Source: UBA8752 sp964223495 (GTDB lineage: Bacteria; Bacteroidota; Bacteroidia; Flavobacteriales_D; Sanyastnellaceae). From it: DNA of 14,201 nucleotides. The translations under genes and the position numbers were made by a program. Where the stretch lies: contig CAXQGL010000051.1 in NCBI GenBank assembly GCA_964223495.1, forward strand, positions 1 through 14,201, given 5' to 3'. The notes beneath the pieces are model-generated. The model was not told where the DNA came from, made no database searches, and worked only from the letters and a program-made list of their open reading frames with translations. Every line of letters starts with the position of its first letter. The first letter of the stretch is position 1. Of the stretch, positions 1-6,599 are shown piece by piece.

Positions 1-1
1 C

Positions 2-361
2 TTCACCGCTTCCGTCGACGTGGCGAGGGCGCTGGCGGGAACGGTGTTGGAGCGCGGCATGCCGGCCGGCACCTGCCTGAACGTCAACATACCCCGCCTT
101 CCACCAGGAGAATTGAAGGGCATCCGCATCTGCCGACAGGCCATGGGCCATTGGCGGGACACCTTCGACCAGCGTCAGACGCCGGGCGGAAGCCCCTATT
201 ACTGGATGCGGGGGGAGTTCCATAACCCCGACAAGGGTGCGGACACCGACATCCATGCCCTGAATCAAGGTTACGCCAGCGTGGTCCCGGTCCAGTTCGA
301 CCTGACCGCACACCACACCATCGGCACCCTCAACGGATGGAACCTCGGCCATGATGCCTGA
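2..361 (+). CDS. surE: 5'/3'-nucleotidase SurE, C-terminal part (cut by the left window edge)
   Basis: SurE is a metal-dependent phosphatase that removes phosphate from nucleoside 5'- and 3'-monophosphates in the cytoplasm. The reading frame is already open at base 2, so the catalytic N-terminal Asp-Asp region lies outside the window. About 119 residues are visible. The opening FTASVDVARAL helix, the LNVNIP motif (characteristic of SurE), and the stretch TDIHALNQGYASVVPVQFDL near the C terminus (equivalent to the family's 'D...GYVSITPL..DLT') support the call. The GTG at 20 is an internal valine, not a start. The stop at 359-361 lies inside the next gene, which suggests cotranscription with the membrane protein and lpxB. 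The family assignment is strong; activity cannot be judged from this part. Confidence 0.9.
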   Translation, partial: FTASVDVARALAGTVLERGMPAGTCLNVNIPRLPPGELKGIRICRQAMGHWRDTFDQRQTPGGSPYYWMRGEFHNPDKGADTDIHALNQGYASVVPVQFDLTAHHTIGTLNGWNLGHDA

Positions 362-659
362 CCGCATGGACAACATGGTGGCCGGCATGATCGGGGCACT
401 CGCCTCGGCCCTGTTGGGTTATGTCCTGCTCGGGCTGATTTGGGGATGGTTGCAGGATGAGTCCTTCGCCTACTTCCACCGTGAGGTCTTCATGAACAGT
501 CCGCTCTACAAGGACCGCATCGTCAGTCTGTGCGTCCTGTCCATCGTTCCGGCGTTCCACCTGGCCTACCGGCGCCGCATGGACCGGTTTGCCCGAGGTG
601 CGATGCTCATCATGATCCTGATGGTGTTGTCCATCGTCTTCCTGCAGTACGGCGAATGA
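351..659 (+). CDS. Small three-helix inner-membrane protein of unknown function between surE and lpxB
   Basis: This encodes 102 residues with three hydrophobic segments at about 10-33, 57-72 and 83-99, separated by a charged loop (35-56) and an arginine-rich loop (RRRMDRFAR, 74-82). It is therefore probably an integral inner-membrane protein, with the arginine-rich loop expected on the cytoplasmic side. No catalytic motif is visible and I do not recognise a named family. The start is uncertain: ATG codons at 351, 354 and 366 are all possible. I chose 351, which overlaps surE by 11 bases; 366 would leave a short gap. The stop TGA overlaps the lpxB start as ATGA at 656-659, so the gene is almost certainly real and translationally coupled to lpxB. 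A role near lipid A synthesis is only inferred from position. Confidence 0.75.
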   Translation: MMPDRMDNMVAGMIGALASALLGYVLLGLIWGWLQDESFAYFHREVFMNSPLYKDRIVSLCVLSIVPAFHLAYRRRMDRFARGAMLIMILMVLSIVFLQYGE

Positions 660-1789
660 ATCCGGAAGGACCCGCATCGGGTGCCGGATTGAGCCGGCTC
701 TACATCATCGCCGGGGAACCCTCCGGCGAGGCGCATGCAGCCCATGTGGTCCGGGCACTGAAACTCCAACAGCCTGCCATCGAAATACGCGGCATGGGGG
801 GTGATGCCATGGCTGCCGAAGGGGTCGGTCTTGTGGAACACGTGCGCAATACGGCCATCATGGGCTTTGCGGAGGTCATTGGAAAATTGGGCTTCATCCG
901 AGCTCTGATGGACCGGGTCAAGGCGGATATCATGACGTTCAATCCCGACCGGATCCTCTTGGTGGACTATCCGGGGTTCAATCTGAGGTTGGCCACCTGG
1001 GCCAGGCAGAATGGATTCAGCACGGACATGTACATCGCCCCGCAGGTGTGGGCCTGGAAGCGGCACCGCATCCACAGGATGGCGCGCGATCTCGACAGGC
1101 TCTACGTCATTTTGCCCTTCGAAGCGCCCCACTATGACGAAGTGGACCTCACGGTGGAATACGTGGGCCATCCTTTGGCCGATGTCATCGAGGCTCCAGA
1201 GCAAAAGCAGCGCGAAGGCGAGGCATGGAGGAAGGCGCAGGGCCTCCCGGCCGATGAACCCCTGCTCGCCTTGCTGCCGGGTTCACGTCCACAGGAAATC
1301 CAAAGGATGCTGCCCGTGCTGGAGGATGCCGCCCGACTGATTCCCGACCTCGTTCCGGTCATTGCGGGTGCCCCCGGTCGCTCCAGGGAGGACTATGACA
1401 CCGATTTGGCGGTCCTGTTCGGACAGACAACGATGCTCTACCGGACGGCCACCGCCGGCATCATCACGAGTGGAACCGCCACCCTTGAAGCCGCATTGCA
1501 CGGATTGCCCCAAGTGGTCGCCTACAAGACCAGTGGATTCACCTATCGTCTCGCTAAATGGTATACGCAAGTCAGGTTCATATCCCTCGTGAATCTCGTA
1601 CTGGATGAAGCCGCCGTTCCAGAGCGGATCCAAGGTGCATGTCACCCCCACGCTCTTGCCGCCGCGCTGAAGGAGACCATGACCGACGAAGGACTTCAGG
1701 CACAACGCGAACACCACGTGAACCTCCGGAAAATCCTCGCTGGAAAGGGCGCTGCCGAAGCCGTGGCCCGCGGGGTCATGCGCGGTTGA
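656..1789 (+). CDS. lpxB: Lipid-A-disaccharide synthase LpxB
   Basis: LpxB is a GT19 glycosyltransferase. It joins UDP-2,3-diacylglucosamine and lipid X (2,3-diacylglucosamine-1-phosphate) to make the lipid A disaccharide at the cytoplasmic face of the inner membrane. The frame is open from 530, but the ATG at 656, in the ATGA overlap with the upstream gene, places the conserved IIAGEPSGE loop at residues 17-25 and gives 377 residues, close to the roughly 380 usual for the family. Other visible motifs are VDYPGFN at 103-109 (the aspartate matches the family's catalytic Asp), the APQVWAWK segment at 128-135, YVGHPL at 169-174, LLPGSRPQEI at 206-215, and TSGTATLEAALHGLP at 271-285 in the nucleotide-sugar-binding half. 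Its presence implies an LPS-bearing outer membrane. It ends 23 bases from the convergent DUF4139 gene. Confidence 0.97.
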   Translation: MNPEGPASGAGLSRLYIIAGEPSGEAHAAHVVRALKLQQPAIEIRGMGGDAMAAEGVGLVEHVRNTAIMGFAEVIGKLGFIRALMDRVKADIMTFNPDRILLVDYPGFNLRLATWARQNGFSTDMYIAPQVWAWKRHRIHRMARDLDRLYVILPFEAPHYDEVDLTVEYVGHPLADVIEAPEQKQREGEAWRKAQGLPADEPLLALLPGSRPQEIQRMLPVLEDAARLIPDLVPVIAGAPGRSREDYDTDLAVLFGQTTMLYRTATAGIITSGTATLEAALHGLPQVVAYKTSGFTYRLAKWYTQVRFISLVNLVLDEAAVPERIQGACHPHALAAALKETMTDEGLQAQREHHVNLRKILAGKGAAEAVARGVMRG

Positions 1790-1802
1790 GCGCACGCTGC
1801 GC
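1790..1802. other. Short inverted repeat between convergent genes
   Basis: GCGCA-CGC-TGCGC forms a 5-bp perfect stem directly after the lpxB stop codon, in the 23-base gap between convergent lpxB and the DUF4139 gene. There is no T-tract on either strand, so it is at best a weak terminator and may be chance in GC-rich sequence. Confidence 0.2.
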
Positions 1803-1812
1803 CCAGCTGGAA

Positions 1813-3315
1813 TCAGTCAAAATCGGGAATCACATCGCCACGACCGTGGCTCAGGTCATAAGAGAACTGCACCGTCCGACTCTCGCCTGGTGCCAAAGCC
1901 ATCTTCCACCGCAGGATGCCCGTTGCCTGATGCAACTCTCCGCCGTCAAGTGCCTCCGGAACGACCTCGATTTCCGCTTGGCGCGAAACAGGAAGCGGCT
2001 CTTCGAGGGTCATCTCCCCAGCCGTATTGCTCCGGTTGGTCACCGTGATGCTGTATGCCCGATGGTGTTTGACCCGATTGCCCAAGGTGGTCCTGCTGCA
2101 CAAGGCGGCCTGCCGGTTGCGCTCCACGGTCCAGTCATGCGCTGCACCGGCATCGATCCTCAAACTGTCGCCTTCATCCGTCAACCACACCTTTCCGAAA
2201 GGCCGACCATCCACCATCAGCAATGCGCGCTCCGCTTCGGCCACGGGCACCCCGGGCCTCGGAACCACAATGCGCATGTTGACGACATCGGATTGCGCGG
2301 GAACAGCATAATGGCGCACTGCAGCTGAAATGTCCACTGCTCCCAGCGCCACTTCGCCCGACCATTCCGGGCCCAATTCAAGCCCTTCAACCAGCCAATT
2401 CGTACCGGGCCAGCGCGAGGTCGGACTGCCATCCTCCGGGGATTCGGACGAGCCAACTTTGGCATCCCGGCGTCCTTCATAGGTCGCAGCCAGCATGGGA
2501 CGGGCATCCGGACGCTCGGCCAGTCCTTCGAAGAATGCGTCGTGTACCCTGACTTCCGCGGCCCTTTCCCTGACCGGAAGGTCCAATGTCAATTGCGCAC
2601 GCTGATGCCAGGTCAATGCCGGCGCCGTTCCTGTCGATTTCAATTCCAGCAGATCCGCCGGCTTCCAAGGCACTCCCCCCGGCTCAACCACCTGGGACCA
2701 GAGCATTCCCGCAGCACCCCCTGGCATCTCCACCGACCAAACGTACAGGGCCCTTGACGCGGATGCGCGTTGTTCTTCGCGCAGCTGCGAGATGCGCCCC
2801 TCTCCTTCGGCGACCTCCATCCGCAATTCAACACGGCGGAAGAGCAACTCCTTGGTTTCCTCATGGATCCAGTCCGCCACATCCGACAGATCCTCGACCA
2901 GCAAGGCCTCGGACGTACCGGCCACCTTGCGGTTTGCCCGCAGCAGAGCCAGATCTTCCTCCACCAATTCCATTTGTGCCCGCTTCAAAGCCAGCTCGAG
3001 CTCAGCACCTTGGACAGCCCCCTCCAGCCGCTCCCATTCGGCGCCGTTGCCATCCGGCCACCATTTCTCCTCCTCCATGCTCAAGGCACCCCGCAATCCA
3101 TTCACACCACTGAAAATCATGACCTGCTCGGGAGAGGTGGCGTGCAGACTGAGTGCCACGGGGTTGATTCCCGGACGCACCTCGGACACCCATGTGGTGA
3201 CGACGGCATCCCGAAAGACATCCACTTGCCGCAGGGTCTGGGCCCCGACCTGCGAAAGGCTGGACCAGGACGCAGCCCAGGACAACGCCAGGACCTTGAT
3301 GGTGGTTGAACGCAT
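1813..3315 (-). CDS. DUF4139/DUF4140 (MuiA-like) exported coiled-coil protein
   Basis: The protein has 500 residues from the ATG at 3315. An in-frame extension to 3513 overlaps the upstream gene and lacks a signal peptide start, so it was rejected. Visible order: signal peptide 1-25 ending VGAQ; a DUF4140-like N-terminal segment (about 28-75: VDVFRDAVV, PGINPVALSL); a long charged helical region, probably coiled coil, at 92-186; a middle part; and a DUF4139-like C-terminal beta region (about 320-500) containing VDGRPFGKVWL, YSITVTNRSN, EPLPVSRQ.EIEV and GILRWKMALAPGESRTVQFSY. This is the 'mucoidy inhibitor A' family, known by name but with no established biochemical role. The predicted location is periplasm or outer membrane. 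The middle part is divergent: I do not see the family's usual TGEDW motif, and TWHQRAQLTLDLP (235-247) sits roughly where it would be expected. It is the second gene of a two-gene unit, 23 bases after the DUF4249 gene. Confidence 0.85.
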   Translation of the reverse strand: MRSTTIKVLALSWAASWSSLSQVGAQTLRQVDVFRDAVVTTWVSEVRPGINPVALSLHATSPEQVMIFSGVNGLRGALSMEEEKWWPDGNGAEWERLEGAVQGAELELALKRAQMELVEEDLALLRANRKVAGTSEALLVEDLSDVADWIHEETKELLFRRVELRMEVAEGEGRISQLREEQRASASRALYVWSVEMPGGAAGMLWSQVVEPGGVPWKPADLLELKSTGTAPALTWHQRAQLTLDLPVRERAAEVRVHDAFFEGLAERPDARPMLAATYEGRRDAKVGSSESPEDGSPTSRWPGTNWLVEGLELGPEWSGEVALGAVDISAAVRHYAVPAQSDVVNMRIVVPRPGVPVAEAERALLMVDGRPFGKVWLTDEGDSLRIDAGAAHDWTVERNRQAALCSRTTLGNRVKHHRAYSITVTNRSNTAGEMTLEEPLPVSRQAEIEVVPEALDGGELHQATGILRWKMALAPGESRTVQFSYDLSHGRGDVIPDFD

Positions 3316-3328
3316 GGTCGGCAATTTC

Positions 3329-3346
3329 CCCCTTGGCTTCAAGGGG
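3329..3346 (-). promoter_or_regulatory. Perfect 7-bp hairpin spanning the DUF4249 stop codon and an SD-like sequence
   Basis: On the minus strand the bases read CCCCTTG-AAGC-CAAGGGG, a perfect 7-bp stem with a tetraloop. The TGA stop of the DUF4249 gene (3341-3339) lies at the left stem/loop boundary. The right arm forms the purine run AAGGGGG, about 12 bases before the DUF4139 gene ATG at 3315. A ribosome finishing the upstream gene would be expected to open this stem. There is no T-tract, so a terminator is unlikely. The structure is directly visible; a role in translational coupling is inference, and many Bacteroidota rely little on Shine-Dalgarno pairing. Confidence 0.5.
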
Positions 3347-4265
3347 TGCAAATCACCGTGTCCACAAAAGGTGAATACGCCACCCAGAGACCGAGTCCCC
3401 CTTCCACATTCGTGGCGACATCGGCCGGATTGGCGAAGGGCGAACCCTGTGACTGGAGCTGTTCCTCCATGGAGGATATGGCCTCGAATGCACCGCGGTC
3501 GATGTGGTCCCATCGCACAATGACGGTGTCTCCGAGCTTGTAGAAGCCAATTTCATCGGGATTGGCATCCTCGGCGAAATCGTCCGCGGTCACCGGCCGG
3601 AACTGGGAGAATTCGAATGCCAGTCCGTTGAACAGTGCGTCATCGACCGTGGATAGTGAAGGGTACAGGAGGCCTGGGTCCTTGCCGATCCTCATGGCAC
3701 TCCATCGATAGGCATTGCCGAGGGAATCCGGGTCGGTGAAATCACAATAGATGAAGCCCAGCGTATCGATGTTGCCCGGTGCCTCGAACCAGAGACTGTC
3801 TAGGGAAACAGGGGGATTCAGTCGCGAAATGGCGTGCACCGTATCCCCATCGAGCGATGCCATGATGCCGTAGGTGTGGCCCACCTCACCTTGGATTGAG
3901 AGGCTGGTGTAAGCACACAGATTGCTCAAAATCAAGGTCTCCAAGGGCACACCCAACAGGACGGAGGCAACAATCAACTCGTCGGGCCCGAGATCGCCCG
4001 CACAAATTTCATCCAGCGGGTATTCCTCACCATCGATGGAAAGCACGACCTGGCCTCCTCCCTGATAGAGTGAACCCAGCAAGCCCGCATCAACGGGAGC
4101 GAAATAATCCTGGGAACGACTCAACAGGACGACTGGGGGCAGCCCCGGTTCAATCCGTCCCTCCAGCACCAACATCGGTTCTGTATCCGGCAGGGAAACC
4201 GAAATGGGGGTCTCGCATCCTGCAAGGCTCAAGGCCAGAAGTGCCGCCATCAAGGGACGCGTCAT
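3339..4265 (-). CDS. DUF4249 family outer-membrane lipoprotein
   Basis: From the ATG at 4265 the protein has 308 residues. An alternative ATG at 4289 adds eight residues and also works. The N terminus is a lipoprotein signal: MTRPLMAALLALSLAG followed by Cys17 (lipobox SLAGC). The mature start resembles DUF4249 proteins: a beta-rich segment with 'MLVLEGRIEPGLPPVVLLSRSQ' features at 31-52, and a C terminus with FANPADVATNVEGGLGLWVAY at 277-297, equivalent to the family's 'NPFA.P..v.sNi.gGlG.f' ending. Four Cys (88, 117, 174, 306) remain in the mature protein besides the lipidated one. DUF4249 proteins are Bacteroidota lipoproteins of unknown function that often lie beside TonB-dependent receptors. 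No receptor is present here; the partner is the DUF4139 gene 23 bases downstream. It is expected to sit in the outer membrane. Confidence 0.85.
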   Translation of the reverse strand: MTRPLMAALLALSLAGCETPISVSLPDTEPMLVLEGRIEPGLPPVVLLSRSQDYFAPVDAGLLGSLYQGGGQVVLSIDGEEYPLDEICAGDLGPDELIVASVLLGVPLETLILSNLCAYTSLSIQGEVGHTYGIMASLDGDTVHAISRLNPPVSLDSLWFEAPGNIDTLGFIYCDFTDPDSLGNAYRWSAMRIGKDPGLLYPSLSTVDDALFNGLAFEFSQFRPVTADDFAEDANPDEIGFYKLGDTVIVRWDHIDRGAFEAISSMEEQLQSQGSPFANPADVATNVEGGLGLWVAYSPFVDTVICTP

Positions 4266-4335
4266 GTGTGCCTGGAGATTGAAATTCATTCTGATGTAGA
4301 TGACATAGGGAGAACGGCCCATCCCGTGTCATGTT

Positions 4336-4343
4336 CAAAATTA
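4336..4343 (-). promoter_or_regulatory. Candidate Bacteroidetes-type -7 promoter element for the DUF4249/DUF4139 unit
   Basis: The minus strand reads TAATTTTG, an exact fit to the Bacteroidetes -7 consensus TAnnTTTG, about 47 to 71 bases before the two possible ATGs of the DUF4249 gene. It lies in the 125- to 149-base divergent gap to nusB. I see no TTTG -33 element at the expected spacing upstream, so the call rests on the -7 box alone. No comparable element was found on the plus strand for nusB. Confidence 0.35.
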
Positions 4344-4414
4344 GACCAAGGGATTCGTGGCTCATGATGATTGCATGGCCTGTTTCACCGAAATTGCGCC
4401 CGACGTTCATCGCC

Positions 4415-5359
4415 ATGTTCAATCGCCGTCAGCTCCGCATCAAGGTCCTGCATGCTTTGTATGCCTTCCATGCCGACAAGGAGGCCTCCGTGGAGGAGGT
4501 GCACAAATTGCTCAGCGCCTCGCTGGACAAGGCATATGACCTCTATTTACTGTTGTTGCTGCTCATCGCCGAATTCCAGGACGCGGCCATCGAGCGCATC
4601 GAAGCGGGCAGGCTCAAAAAGCAGCCGACGGCGGAAGACCTTCATCCGAACACCAAATTCGTCAACAACAAACCGCTCAGGGTCATCATCAAAAGCAAGG
4701 TGCTGGCTTCCGAGGCGGCCAACCGCAGCCTCGGGTGGGGACAGGAGCAGGAATTGGTCAAGCGGCTCTTCAAATCACTGGTGGCCAGCGAAGAATACTC
4801 ATCCTACATGGCGAATGAGGAGCGGGGATTCCAGCACGACCGGGAATCGTTGAACCGGATGTTCCGCAAGCACATCGTCAATGAGGAGATGCTCCAGGAT
4901 TGGCTTGAGGAACAGAGCATTCTGTGGAGTGATGACCTCGATCTGGCCAGCTCCATTGCGCTCAAGACGGTGAAGACCATCACCGAGGACTCGGAGGAGC
5001 TGGTGCTGACCGAAATGTGGAAGGCGGAAGGAGATGACAAGGATTTCCTGGAACAGTTGTTCAGCCGGACCCTTGCCTTGGGCAAGGAACATGACTCCCT
5101 GATTGAGGAAGCCGCCTCCAACTGGGATCTCGAGCGCATCGCCATCATGGATTTGATCCTGCTCAGGATGGCGTTGGCCGAGGCCCGCACCTTCGAGAGC
5201 ATTCCGCTCAAGGTCACGATGAACGAATACATCGATCTGGCCAAATTCTACAGTACGGAGAAATCCAGTGCGTTCGTGAACGGCTTACTGGACAAGCTGT
5301 TCAAGTCCATGCGGGAAGACGGAACCATCGTCAAAACGGGAAGAGGACTGATCGAATGA
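4415..5359 (+). CDS. nusB: Transcription antitermination factor NusB (long Bacteroidetes form)
   Basis: NusB binds boxA RNA together with ribosomal protein S10 (NusE) and supports antitermination of rRNA transcription. The open frame begins at 4331, but the ATG at 4415 gives the canonical start MFNRRQLRIKVLHALYAF and a protein of 314 residues, the usual long form in Bacteroidota (about twice the length of E. coli NusB). The classic NusB fold is at about 210-302: the WDLERIAIMDLILLRMALAE helix at 237-256, IPLKVTMNEYIDLAKFYS at 263-280, and the KSSAFVNGLLDKL ending at 283-295. The N-terminal half (1-205) is helical and highly charged. The stop overlaps the DUF1573 gene as ATGA. The gene is divergent from the DUF4249 gene. 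Confidence 0.95.
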   Translation: MFNRRQLRIKVLHALYAFHADKEASVEEVHKLLSASLDKAYDLYLLLLLLIAEFQDAAIERIEAGRLKKQPTAEDLHPNTKFVNNKPLRVIIKSKVLASEAANRSLGWGQEQELVKRLFKSLVASEEYSSYMANEERGFQHDRESLNRMFRKHIVNEEMLQDWLEEQSILWSDDLDLASSIALKTVKTITEDSEELVLTEMWKAEGDDKDFLEQLFSRTLALGKEHDSLIEEAASNWDLERIAIMDLILLRMALAEARTFESIPLKVTMNEYIDLAKFYSTEKSSAFVNGLLDKLFKSMREDGTIVKTGRGLIE

Positions 5360-5832
5360 GTCCCGGATGCCAGCGCTTCCGTGGGCTCGCGTTGATTCTC
5401 CCCATCCTGTTCATGATTGGATGCGGCGGGAATCCGAGCGATGTCGTGGACGCCTCCTTCATCCACATTCCCGGGCCCGATTCGGGGGATTCCGCACCCA
5501 AAGCCACTTGGGACTCCGATTCCATCGACCTGGGGATTCTTGCCGCCGGTGAGGTTGCCGAAGTGCAGTACGTCCTGACGAATACCGGTCGATCTCCCCT
5601 CGTGGTCACCCAGGTCATGCCGAGCTGTGGTTGCACCGTCGCCAAGGATTGGGACCAGGGCACGCTCGGCCCCGGCAATTCGAGAACGCTCACGTTGACA
5701 TTCGATGCCGGGGACCGCATCGGTGATGTCGCGGAATACGCGACTGTCGTCACCAACGCCTTCCCGTCCTCTTCCACCCTGCATTTCACAGCCCGGGTCA
5801 TGGGGCCGGGCTCATCCACCTCCACGCCTTAG
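5356..5832 (+). CDS. DUF1573 domain lipoprotein
   Basis: This encodes 158 residues. It starts inside the nusB stop (ATGA, 5356-5359), so it is translationally coupled to nusB. The N terminus has a basic start (RFRG), a hydrophobic stretch at 11-22 and a probable lipobox FMIGC with Cys23; Met at -3 is not the ideal residue. The DUF1573 domain runs from about 51 to 147: IDLGILAAGEVAEVQYVLTN (57-76), TGRSPLVVTQV (77-87), the invariant SCGCT at 90-94, LGPGNSRTLTLTF (104-116), and a beta strand ending in HFTARV. DUF1573 is an Ig-like/ASPM-type beta sandwich common in Bacteroidota envelope proteins, with no known reaction. The nusB-DUF1573-yajC order is a familiar one in this phylum. Location: periplasm-facing lipoprotein, inferred. 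Confidence 0.9.
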   Translation: MSPGCQRFRGLALILPILFMIGCGGNPSDVVDASFIHIPGPDSGDSAPKATWDSDSIDLGILAAGEVAEVQYVLTNTGRSPLVVTQVMPSCGCTVAKDWDQGTLGPGNSRTLTLTFDAGDRIGDVAEYATVVTNAFPSSSTLHFTARVMGPGSSTSTP

Positions 5833-5845
5833 ATTCGAAACCGAC

Positions 5846-6169
5846 ATGCACTTTTTCCATTTCATTCTGGCCCAAGCCGCGCCTGCAGGCGGGGGAAGCA
5901 CCCTCGTCTTCATCGTCGGCACCATGCTGGTGTTCTACTTCTTCATCATGCGCCCGCAGATCAAAAAGCAGAAGGAAGCCCGGATTTTCCGCGAGAACAT
6001 CGCCAAGGGAGACCGCGTCGTCACCGTAGGCGGCATTCACGGCAAGGTGTTGGATGTCAATGACAAAACAGTGCTTCTGCAAGTATCCAAGGGAGAAATC
6101 CGGGTCGATCTGGGTGGCATCTCGGCGGATGGTGCGGCAGATGGGGAAGCCCTCAATGCCGCACGCTGA
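5846..6169 (+). CDS. yajC: Preprotein translocase accessory subunit YajC
   Basis: YajC is a small inner-membrane protein that associates with SecDF and the SecYEG translocon. The protein has 107 residues from the ATG at 5846 (E. coli YajC has 110). An open extension upstream to 5705 overlaps the DUF1573 gene in another frame and was rejected. Visible features are a short periplasmic N terminus rich in Ala/Gly (9-18), one membrane helix at about 18-35 (STLVFIVGTMLVFYFFIM), the hallmark RPQIKKQKE at 36-44, and the cytoplasmic domain with GDRVVTVGGIHGKV at 55-68. The gene begins 13 bases after the DUF1573 stop, and its own TGA shares one base with the next ATG, so it is part of the nusB unit. 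Confidence 0.95.
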   Translation: MHFFHFILAQAAPAGGGSTLVFIVGTMLVFYFFIMRPQIKKQKEARIFRENIAKGDRVVTVGGIHGKVLDVNDKTVLLQVSKGEIRVDLGGISADGAADGEALNAAR

Positions 6170-6582
6170 TGACCCGGGGCAGGAACACCGAGAAATCCGG
6201 AAAATTCGGCGGTCGGACATTCTTGATCTGTCTGGCGCTGGCCTCCTTTCTGTGGGTCCTTCGAAACCTCGAAGAAGACCGGAAGGTGACCTATGCCTTC
6301 CAAATTGAATTGGTCGGCGCCGAGGACAATACCGGACTGAGTGCCATCCTGCTGGATTCGATTGCACGTGCCGAAGTGGTGATATCACCCTGGGATCACC
6401 TCCTGGGCCGTCTGTCGCCCAACCGGGAACCCGTCAGACTCAAGGTGGAAGGACTGAGGACGCCGAGGACCGAAGTCCCCTCCGCCCAACTGGGGCAGGA
6501 AATCTCCAAGCGGCTCGGCGGTTCCGCTCGGGTGGAGCAAATCATTCCCGCCACACTGGCCATAGACGTGCGCCGGCAATAA
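6169..6582 (+). CDS. Short YbbR-like (CdaR-like) membrane-anchored protein, putative
   Basis: This encodes 137 residues, starting within the yajC stop (TGATG at 6167-6171). A basic N terminus (KSGKFGGR) is followed by one membrane helix at about 17-31 (TFLICLALASFLWVL), then an extracytoplasmic beta-rich part. The position right after yajC, the single N-terminal helix, and the YAFQIEL, VEGLRTPRTEVPSAQLGQEIS and 'ATLAIDV' strands resemble the YbbR-like gene found there in Bacteroidota. Sequence similarity by eye is modest. Bacteroidota YbbR-like proteins are usually about 300 residues with repeated domains; this would hold roughly one domain, so it is either a reduced form or a diverged replacement. 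No internal frameshift is apparent. The coaE gene that often follows is absent. Confidence 0.6.
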   Translation: MTRGRNTEKSGKFGGRTFLICLALASFLWVLRNLEEDRKVTYAFQIELVGAEDNTGLSAILLDSIARAEVVISPWDHLLGRLSPNREPVRLKVEGLRTPRTEVPSAQLGQEISKRLGGSARVEQIIPATLAIDVRRQ

Positions 6583-6599
6583 CCCCCTGATCCTCCCTC

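Noticed and set aside
530..655. Upstream extension of the lpxB frame
   Set aside because: It overlaps the membrane protein gene, is Pro/Arg/His-rich, and the ATG at 656 gives the correct LpxB length and N terminus.
4331..4414. N-terminal extension of nusB
   Set aside because: The conserved NusB start sequence begins at 4415; the extra 28 residues lie in the divergent promoter region and match nothing known.
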